A stretch of DNA of 11,872 bases from Bacteroidales bacterium (GTDB taxonomy: Bacteria; Bacteroidota; Bacteroidia; Bacteroidales; UBA1556), in contig JAOZSY010000070.1 of the NCBI GenBank assembly GCA_029939445.1, positions 1 through 11,872 of the forward strand, read 5' to 3'. Shown one piece after another: positions 7,146 through 11,872 of the stretch (its first letter is position 1; each line of letters begins with the position of its first letter). Below the pieces are notes generated by a model, which saw nothing but the letters and a program-made list of their open reading frames with translations, did no database searches and was not told where the DNA came from. Both the position numbers and the translations under genes were made by a program.

Positions 7146-7445
7146 ATGAAAAACCTAATGAAAATTGCATTAATGCTATTTGCTGTAGTTGCATTTACAG
7201 CTTGTAATAATGCTCCAAAAGAAGAAGTTATTACAGAAGAAGCTACTACAGAAGTAACAACAACTGATGATGCTACTACAGAAGTAACAACAACTGAGGA
7301 GAATACAGATGAAGCTACAGCCGCAGATGCTAATGTAGAAGTAGTTGGTGAAGAAGTAGTTGGTGAAGCTCCAGTAGAAGCTACTGAGGCTAATGAAGCT
7401 GCTGCTGCTCCTGAAAAAGAAGTTAAAGAAGTTATTGCAGAATAG
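7146..7445 (+). CDS. Small acidic repeat-containing lipoprotein
   Basis: 99 residues from the ATG at 7146. A TTG at 7101 is in frame but sits inside the -7 box, so it is not the start. The N-terminus has two lysines, a hydrophobic core and a lipobox ending FTAC, with Cys20 as the predicted lipidation site. The mature 80 residues are almost only Glu, Thr, Ala, Val and Asp, very acidic and probably disordered. They contain a 10-residue repeat (ATTEVTTTDD / ATTEVTTTEE) and a VVGEE/VVGEA repeat. No domain is recognisable. It is likely envelope-anchored; a surface or spacer role is speculation. Short Glu/Thr-rich lipoproteins like this are common in Bacteroidota and weakly conserved. It is transcribed alone, with its own promoter upstream and a strong terminator just downstream. 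Stop is TAG. Confidence 0.82.
   Translation: MKNLMKIALMLFAVVAFTACNNAPKEEVITEEATTEVTTTDDATTEVTTTEENTDEATAADANVEVVGEEVVGEAPVEATEANEAAAAPEKEVKEVIAE
7242..7297 (+). repeat. Tandem 30-bp coding repeat in the lipoprotein gene
   Basis: A 26-base identical unit beginning GCTACTACAGAAG occurs at 7242-7267 and 7272-7297 (period 30). It encodes ATTEVTTT twice. The exact nucleotide identity suggests recent duplication and possible copy-number variation between strains. Confidence 0.85.
7338..7367 (+). repeat. Tandem 15-bp coding repeat in the lipoprotein gene
   Basis: GAAGTAGTTGGTGAA occurs twice back to back (7338-7352 and 7353-7367), encoding EVVGE twice. It lies in frame in the same disordered region as the 30-bp repeat. 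Confidence 0.85.
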
Positions 7446-7467
7446 TACTTCTTAAAACAGAATAATT

Positions 7468-7500
7468 AGTCTTTTAAATATACTTTAAAAGACTTTTTTT
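7468..7500 (+). terminator. Intrinsic terminator of the lipoprotein gene
   Basis: AGTCTTTTAAA (7468-7478) pairs perfectly over 11 bp with TTTAAAAGACT (7484-7494) around a 5-base loop, and runs straight into seven T's (7494-7500). It starts 22 bases after the stop codon. Confidence 0.9.
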
Positions 7501-7570
7501 ATGCCATAAATATTAACAGTATTTAATGTTTTATTATGGCTTTATAATACGGCTGTACCATAAAAATGAT

Positions 7571-7578
7571 TACTTTTG
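7571..7578 (+). promoter_or_regulatory. -7 promoter box of the candidate small RNA
   Basis: TACTTTTG is a perfect TAnnTTTG match, 70 bases after the lipoprotein terminator, with no ORF start within 260 bases downstream. The -33 region has no clear TTG. The predicted transcript would begin near 7583. Confidence 0.5.
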
Positions 7579-7582
7579 CAGT

Positions 7583-7717
7583 GTTAGTTAATTAGTGAAT
7601 AAGGCAAGCTTCGGCTTGTCATTTTATTGGTCGCTCACACTTTTTCCCCCGCGGTCAATAATAATCTGTGATTTTAGTATTAGAAAGGACAAACTCCCCG
7701 TTTGTCCTTTCGCTTTT
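7583..7717 (+). ncRNA. Candidate structured small RNA, about 135 nt
   Basis: This stretch has no ORF but three consecutive hairpins. H1: GGCAAGC (7603-7609), a UUCG tetraloop closed by C-G, then GCUUGUC (7614-7620). H2: UUAUUGGUCGC (7624-7634) against GCGGUCAAUAA (7651-7661), 11 bp including two G-U pairs, with a 16-base pyrimidine-rich loop containing UUUUUCCCCC. H3: the 12-bp terminator stem at 7683-7711 with a UCCCC loop. A perfect -7 box precedes it and the next gene has its own box, so a free-standing RNA is more likely than a leader. I could not match it to tmRNA, SRP RNA (no GGAAGCAGC loop), RNase P or a riboswitch. Two C-rich loops could pair with G-rich targets, which is inference only. 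Confidence 0.6.
7683..7717 (+). terminator. Terminator-like hairpin ending the candidate small RNA
   Basis: GAAAGGACAAAC (7683-7694) pairs perfectly over 12 bp with GTTTGTCCTTTC (7700-7711) around a TCCCC loop. It is followed by GC and then TTTT. The T-tract is short, but no T-tract occurs on the opposite strand, so it should act in the plus direction. Confidence 0.75.
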
Positions 7718-7798
7718 ATACGAAATTAGGTATTCACAAAATAAGGGAAGGGAAATATTAATACAAAATGAGTGATTTTACAATGGTCTTAATTTGTA

Positions 7799-7806
7799 TA
7801 TATTTG
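7799..7806 (+). promoter_or_regulatory. -7 promoter box of the GHL10 gene
   Basis: TATATTTG, a perfect TAnnTTTG match. Transcription would begin near 7811, so a translation start at the in-frame TTG at 7794 is unlikely and the TTG at 7845 is favoured. Confidence 0.6.
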
Positions 7807-7844
7807 CAGCGATTATAATAAATAAACTTTATAATAAAACTAAA

Positions 7845-8894
7845 TTGAAATTATTCTTAATATCCGTATTTTTATTATCCATTACTATTATATCGAATGG
7901 TCAAGATAGGGCAATGTGGGCTACTATTTGGAGTAGCAACACTGCTGCAAAAATTGATAATATAATCAATGATGCTTCGATAAATAATTTCAATAAAGTA
8001 TTCTTGCAAGTAAGGTATCGCGCTGATGCTATGTATATTCCCAACAGAATTGATTCTACTTATCAGAATAACGAATTGCGCTGTTATATATTGAAGGATC
8101 CTACTTTTGACCCATTACGGTATGCCATAGTAAAGGCCAAGGAAAAAAACATTGAAATCCATGCCTGGGTTCCTATTTTTGTAGTTACACCACACGATTT
8201 AAGCAAAATTTCAGAAACTCATATATATAATACCCACAAAGAATGGCTTACTTATGACCAGTCAGGAGTAGTGATGGCATATAATTCTCATGAAGGAGCC
8301 TTTCTTGATCCAGGGATTTCTGATGTTCAGAATTATACCTTAGATATATTAAGAGATATAGCAATTAATTATAATATTGACGGCATACAGCTTGATTATA
8401 TAAGATATCCCGATTCACTTTACGGATTTAATCCTATTGCCATTCAGAATTTTAAAAATTCTGATACCAATAATTTTGCAGCATGGAAGCAAATGCAAAT
8501 AAATAGTTTTGTACAGAAGAGTTTTAGAATGCTTAAAGAAATTGATACAAACATTCAAGTTTCGGCTGCTGTGTTTGGCAATCAAAGAAAAGCAATTGAT
8601 ATGTTTTCACAAAATTGGAAAACATGGCTCAATCAAAACTATATTGATAAAGTATATGTAATGGCTTATAATACCTCTGATAAGAGTTTTACGAAGGTTC
8701 TACAAAGCATTAGTGAAGTAGACAAGCGCAAAACTAATATTGTACTTAGAGCATGGGTAGATAGAGGACATTATAAGGTTCATCAAATTAATAATAAGAT
8801 TGAAATATCAAAAAAGATGAACTTTGTAAACTTTGGTTTTTACAGTTATTCGGGGCTGATAAAAAATAATTATATTTCTAGAATTAAATACTAA
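7845..8894 (+). CDS. Secreted GHL10-type glycoside hydrolase family protein (DUF187/YngK-like)
   Basis: 349 residues if started at the TTG at 7845. This gives a clean signal peptide (KLFLISVFLLSITIISNG, cleavage before Gln-Asp). No in-frame ATG exists before codon 24, and the upstream TTG (7794) precedes the -7 box. The mature protein starts with A-M-W-A-T (23-27), the usual barrel start of the family. It continues with a VFLQVR strand, IEIHAWVP, and the hallmark DGIQLDYIRYP at 179-189, then VYVMAYN near residue 279. This is the TIM barrel of PF02638 (glycosyl hydrolase-like 10). Family members act on cell-surface or environmental glycans, but substrates are mostly undefined. It is shorter than YngK (about 510) and lacks extra C-terminal domains. 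The Gram-negative export signal suggests a periplasmic or surface location. Monocistronic; stop TAA. Confidence 0.85.
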   Translation: MKLFLISVFLLSITIISNGQDRAMWATIWSSNTAAKIDNIINDASINNFNKVFLQVRYRADAMYIPNRIDSTYQNNELRCYILKDPTFDPLRYAIVKAKEKNIEIHAWVPIFVVTPHDLSKISETHIYNTHKEWLTYDQSGVVMAYNSHEGAFLDPGISDVQNYTLDILRDIAINYNIDGIQLDYIRYPDSLYGFNPIAIQNFKNSDTNNFAAWKQMQINSFVQKSFRMLKEIDTNIQVSAAVFGNQRKAIDMFSQNWKTWLNQNYIDKVYVMAYNTSDKSFTKVLQSISEVDKRKTNIVLRAWVDRGHYKVHQINNKIEISKKMNFVNFGFYSYSGLIKNNYISRIKY

Positions 8895-8904
8895 TTATTT
8901 TTTG

Positions 8905-8912
8905 TAGCTTTG
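8905..8912 (+). promoter_or_regulatory. -7 promoter box of the OmpA-like gene
   Basis: TAGCTTTG, a perfect TAnnTTTG match in the 68-base gap after the GHL10 gene, 50 bases before the ATG at 8963. No -33 TTG at standard distance. Confidence 0.5.
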
Positions 8913-8962
8913 TTGTATATAAAAATAATTATTAATAATAAGCTCACCAAAAACACAAAACT

Positions 8963-10183
8963 ATGAGATTAACTACTTTACTATTATTGCTTCTATTTTC
9001 CATAAATTCATTTTCACAATTTGGAAGTTTAAAAAAGTTTGTGACTGATAAAACTAAGAAAACTGTTACTGAAAAAAGTGAAGAGCATGTAGAGAAGCAA
9101 GCAGATAAAGCAATGAATAAAGCTAGTTTGGAACTTGATACAGCTTTTGCCGACCTCGAAGCTTGGGAAGATGAAAAATTTGGCTTTGTAGAATTAGAGA
9201 TTGATAAAAGGTATGTAAACTCTTCGGATATAATGTGGCAAAACCTAAGATTTGTTACAGGAGAAGAGATTAGCTATTACGACCGTCCTTTTAATTATGA
9301 GAAGAAACATAAACAGCCTGTTCACTGGAATATTGGTTCTGATAATAAAGGCCAAGTAGAAATATCTGATTATGGTATTGGTAAAGTAATTGCTGCTGCA
9401 GGCCCAGGTATTATTAGCCCTAAAATAGAGTCCAATGCCAAGGATTATTTATCAAATAGTTTTACTGTTGAATTTGATTTTCTTATGCAGTTAAATCCTT
9501 ATTCAAAACCGATTAACTTATACCTTTACGATAAAATAACTCAAGATGCCAACGGGCTTATTGATCCTATTATTATTACTACAACCTCAATAAAATATAA
9601 GGATTCTGTAGCTAAATATCCTAGCCTAGTGGATAGCGAAAGTGCTATGGGAAATTGGTATAGAGTATCTCTTAGTTTTGATAATGGGCTAATGAAAGTA
9701 TATCTTAATGAAAGAGAAATGATAGTTTATAAAGATGAAACAATAAATCCTACTGGTGTGTGTCTGGATTATAATGCAGTGCCTCCTATTAATTTTAAGA
9801 CCTTTGTTGTTGCACAAAATCCTAAAACTATTTATGATCAACTTATGGAGAAAGACAAATATGTTTCTCTGAATATAGATTATGATATAGAAACTGAGCG
9901 ACTTAGTGGTATAAGTTTATCTGACCTTTCTAAAGTAGCAGTTATTCTTATTAAGAATCCTGAAATGAAAATGGATGTTGAGGTGTATTTTTCCAAAATT
10001 AGTAATCATAACGAAACTGAGTTTGTTGGTCAAGAAAAAACCAAAATGGTTAATGATATGCTTATTTCAATGGGTGTAGAGGAAGATCAGATTACTACTA
10101 AATACAAAGGAAAGATAATGGCTTCAGAAATAAATCCAAAATCAAGATTATCGGAAGCGGTGGTTTTTAAAGTTAAAAAATAG
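8963..10183 (+). CDS. Secreted protein with degenerate OmpA-like C-terminal domain
   Basis: 406 residues. Signal peptide 1-18 (hydrophobic Leu run, cleavage after FS before Gln19). Residues about 24-70 form a highly charged helix rich in Lys/Glu (KKTVTEKSEEHVEKQADKA). Residues about 95-290 look like a beta-sandwich of LamG/concanavalin type (SFTVEFDFLMQLNP, NWYRVSLSFDNGLMKVYLN), a layout I know from Bacteroidota OmpA-family proteins. Residues about 316-405 align with an OmpA peptidoglycan-binding domain (LSDLSKVAVILIKNPEMKMDV, then KMVNDMLISMGV, then ITTKYKG). However, the conserved Thr-Asp after the second strand and the LSxxRA arginine are absent, so normal diaminopimelate binding is doubtful. 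Probably envelope-associated. Start ATG at 8963 is supported by the signal peptide. Stop TAG. Confidence 0.8.
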   Translation: MRLTTLLLLLLFSINSFSQFGSLKKFVTDKTKKTVTEKSEEHVEKQADKAMNKASLELDTAFADLEAWEDEKFGFVELEIDKRYVNSSDIMWQNLRFVTGEEISYYDRPFNYEKKHKQPVHWNIGSDNKGQVEISDYGIGKVIAAAGPGIISPKIESNAKDYLSNSFTVEFDFLMQLNPYSKPINLYLYDKITQDANGLIDPIIITTTSIKYKDSVAKYPSLVDSESAMGNWYRVSLSFDNGLMKVYLNEREMIVYKDETINPTGVCLDYNAVPPINFKTFVVAQNPKTIYDQLMEKDKYVSLNIDYDIETERLSGISLSDLSKVAVILIKNPEMKMDVEVYFSKISNHNETEFVGQEKTKMVNDMLISMGVEEDQITTKYKGKIMASEINPKSRLSEAVVFKVKK

Positions 10184-10228
10184 GAAGCTGAATAGTATTC
10201 CTGATTTATAAATATAATATTAATAAAG

Positions 10229-10288
10229 AAGACCTTTGCAAGGAGCAATTTTACTATTAAAACGCTCTCAATTGCAACGGTCTTTTTT
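10229..10288 (+). terminator. Long imperfect hairpin terminator between the OmpA-like gene and glyS
   Basis: AAGACC (10229-10234) pairs with GGTCTT (10279-10284). Inside, TTGCAA pairs with TTGCAA (10236-10241 / 10272-10277), GAGC with GCTC (10243-10246 / 10264-10267) and TTTTA with TAAAA (10249-10253 / 10258-10262), leaving a four-base loop. It is interrupted by small mismatches and one four-base bulge, and runs into T's at 10283-10288. It is placed to terminate the OmpA-like transcript and overlaps the glyS promoter. Confidence 0.65.
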
Positions 10289-10298
10289 CTTATTTTTG
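10272..10298 (+). promoter_or_regulatory. glyS promoter with very short or absent leader
   Basis: TATTTTTG at 10291-10298 is a perfect TAnnTTTG match. A TTG at 10272-10274 lies 16 bases upstream, a little closer than usual. The glyS ATG begins only five bases after the box (10304), so the transcript would start at or next to the start codon. Confidence 0.5.
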
Positions 10299-10303
10299 CC
10301 CCT

Positions 10304-11830
10304 ATGAAAAATAATGACGATAAATTCAAGAAAATAATTGCTCATGCTAAAGAGTATGGCTTTGTTTTTCAATCAAGTGAGATATACGACGGACTTAGTG
10401 CTGTTTATGATTATGCCCAAAATGGTGTAGAACTTAAGAAAAATATTAAGGAATATTGGTGGAAAGCAATGGTTCAGATGAACGAGAATATTGTGGGCAT
10501 CGATACTGCAATATTTATGCATCCAACAGTATGGAAGGCTTCGGGTCATTTAGGAGCATTTAACGACCCTATGATTGACAATAAGGACAGTAAGAAGCGC
10601 TACCGTGCCGATGTTCTTGTTGAGGATTTTATGGCCAAGATAGAAGGCAAAATCAATAAAGATGTTGAGAAAGCTAAAAAGCGCTTTGGTGATGCTTTTA
10701 ATGAAGAAGAATTCCGCACTACCAATGGTAGAATAAAAGAGCGCCAGGCCAAGATTGATGAAATTAGCAAAACATTATATAGCTCAATGGAAACTGAAGA
10801 GCTTGGGAAAATAAAAACTCTGATCGAGGATTTAGGCATTGCTTGCCCAATGTCTGGCTCTACCAACTGGACTGATGTAAGACAATTCAACCTTATGTTC
10901 AGCACTCAAATTGGTTCGGTAACTGATGATTCTAACGAAATATATTTACGTCCAGAGACTGCTCAAGGTATTTTTGTAAATTACCTAAATGTGCAAAAAA
11001 CTGGTAGGATGAAAATTCCTTTTGGAATAGCCCAAATAGGTAAAGCTTTTAGAAATGAGATTGTTGCTCGTCAGTTTATCTTCCGTATGCGTGAGTTTGA
11101 GCAAATGGAATTGCAATTTTTTGTTCGTCCAGGTGATGAGCTTAAATGGTTTGAATATTGGAAAGAAAAAAGAATAGAATGGCATAAAAGCCTTGGCATG
11201 TCGGCAGATAATTACCGCTTTCACGATCACGAAAAACTTGCTCACTATGCTAATGCTGCTTCCGATATTGAGTTTAAATTCCCAATGGGTTTCAAAGAGC
11301 TTGAGGGAATTCATAGTCGTACCGATTTCGATTTATCGGCTCACCAAGAGCACTCTGGTAAAAAATTACAGTATTTTGATCCTGAATTAGGAAAGAGCTA
11401 TGTTCCTTATGTTGTAGAAACATCAATAGGTCTTGATAGAATGTTTCTTTCGATACTTACTACATCTTATACCGAAGAGAAGTTAGAAGATGGTAGCGAA
11501 AGATTGGTGATGAAAATACCAGCAGTACTTGCTCCTATAAAAGCTGCCATATTCCCACTTACTAAAAAAGATGGCTTACCAGAAAAAGCCCGTGAAATAA
11601 TGGATGAGCTTAAACAAGATTATATTTGCCAATACGATGAGAAAGATGCTATTGGTAAGCGATACCGCCGACAGGATGCAATTGGAACTCCATATTGTAT
11701 AACGATTGACCATCAAACTTTGGAAGATAATACTGTTACTATCCGCGATAGAGATACTATGGAGCAAGAGCGTGTGGCTGTTGAGGATATTTACTCAATT
11801 ATAAGAAAAAAACTTACTGTAAAAATGTAG
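10304..11830 (+). CDS. glyS: Glycyl-tRNA synthetase, single-chain (alpha2) type
   Basis: 508 residues, class II aminoacyl-tRNA synthetase that charges tRNA-Gly in the cytosol. The N-terminus (KEYGFVFQSSEIYDGLSAVYDY) is diagnostic of the homodimeric, eukaryote-like form, not the alpha2beta2 GlyQ/GlyS enzyme. Visible motifs are CPMSGSTNWTDVRQFN (about 179-194), RPETAQG (216-222), motif 2 FRNE (249-252) followed by RMREFEQMELQFF, and motif 3 GLDRMF (376-381). A C-terminal anticodon-binding domain (about 415-505) begins APIKAAIFPL and contains GTPYCITID. The length and N-terminus match the family with no extension needed, which fixes the ATG at 10304. It has its own promoter box immediately upstream. 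Stop is TAG, again used as an ordinary terminator codon. Confidence 0.97.
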   Translation: MKNNDDKFKKIIAHAKEYGFVFQSSEIYDGLSAVYDYAQNGVELKKNIKEYWWKAMVQMNENIVGIDTAIFMHPTVWKASGHLGAFNDPMIDNKDSKKRYRADVLVEDFMAKIEGKINKDVEKAKKRFGDAFNEEEFRTTNGRIKERQAKIDEISKTLYSSMETEELGKIKTLIEDLGIACPMSGSTNWTDVRQFNLMFSTQIGSVTDDSNEIYLRPETAQGIFVNYLNVQKTGRMKIPFGIAQIGKAFRNEIVARQFIFRMREFEQMELQFFVRPGDELKWFEYWKEKRIEWHKSLGMSADNYRFHDHEKLAHYANAASDIEFKFPMGFKELEGIHSRTDFDLSAHQEHSGKKLQYFDPELGKSYVPYVVETSIGLDRMFLSILTTSYTEEKLEDGSERLVMKIPAVLAPIKAAIFPLTKKDGLPEKAREIMDELKQDYICQYDEKDAIGKRYRRQDAIGTPYCITIDHQTLEDNTVTIRDRDTMEQERVAVEDIYSIIRKKLTVKM

Positions 11831-11844
11831 GTTGAGTTTAATTC

Positions 11845-11868
11845 AGTCTTCAGTAAGAAGTCTTCAGT
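11845..11868. repeat. Short direct repeat downstream of glyS
   Basis: AGTCTTCAGT occurs at 11845-11854 and 11859-11868 (period 14), close to the right edge. It may be the beginning of a longer array that the window truncates. Confidence 0.5.
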
Positions 11869-11872
11869 GTGT

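Noticed and set aside
7583..7717. SRP RNA, tmRNA or RNase P RNA identity for the candidate RNA
   Set aside because: It lacks the GGAAGCAGC SRP loop, any tRNA-like acceptor or tag frame, and is far too short for RNase P RNA.
8882..8903. AATTA/TAATT hairpin followed by T's after the GHL10 gene
   Set aside because: Only five A/T pairs and overlapping the stop codon; too weak to call a terminator.
10229..10303. T-box riboswitch upstream of glyS
   Set aside because: No T-box sequence or specifier stem is visible, the element is not expected in Bacteroidota, and the hairpin is better explained as the upstream gene's terminator.
10600..11314. Minus-strand open frames within glyS (10600-10905, 10985-11314)
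   Set aside because: Shadows of a conserved synthetase; composition follows the opposite strand's codons.

Overview
This is an AT-rich window (intergenic stretches are very A/T-heavy) from the chromosome of a member of the Bacteroidota. Three things support this. Perfect or near-perfect TAnnTTTG boxes, the -7 element of the Bacteroidota primary sigma factor, lie upstream of most genes. Shine-Dalgarno sequences are largely absent. The gene families are also typical: a 7TMR-DISM histidine kinase, the compact U32 protein, a single-chain glycyl-tRNA synthetase, and an OmpA-like protein with a charged helical N-terminus. I cannot resolve class or genus. TAG is used as the normal stop of three genes here, so the genetic code looks standard.

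Layout. 1-1531 (minus): ATP-dependent PEP carboxykinase (pckA), cut by the left edge and interrupted by one in-frame TAG at codon 100. 1532-1846: a non-coding divergent promoter region. 1847-3106 (+): a U32-family protein, probably an RNA-hydroxylation enzyme of the TrhP type. 3228-5057 (+): a membrane sensor histidine kinase with no adjacent regulator. 5141-6109 (+): a trans-polyprenyl diphosphate synthase. 6110-6352: a gap between convergent genes holding a candidate 191-bp miniature inverted-repeat element with a 9-bp target duplication. 6353-6982 (minus): a CoA-pyrophosphatase-type Nudix hydrolase. 7146-7445 (+): a small acidic lipoprotein, followed by a strong intrinsic terminator. 7571-7717: a candidate small RNA gene with its own promoter box, three hairpins and a terminator. 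7845-8894 (+): a secreted GHL10-type glycoside hydrolase. 8963-10183 (+): a secreted OmpA-like protein. 10304-11830 (+): glycyl-tRNA synthetase (glyS).

The genes do not form one pathway. Most appear to be single transcription units with their own -7 box: central metabolism (pckA), RNA and translation (U32 protein, glyS), isoprenoid synthesis, nucleotide housekeeping (Nudix) and envelope or secreted proteins. I found no CRISPR array, prophage, defence locus, rRNA or tRNA, and no convincing new multigene system. The items most worth checking are the miniature element at 6124-6332, the unannotated RNA at about 7583-7717, the single nonsense codon in pckA, and the overlapping terminator and promoter that place the glyS start codon at or next to its predicted transcription start.
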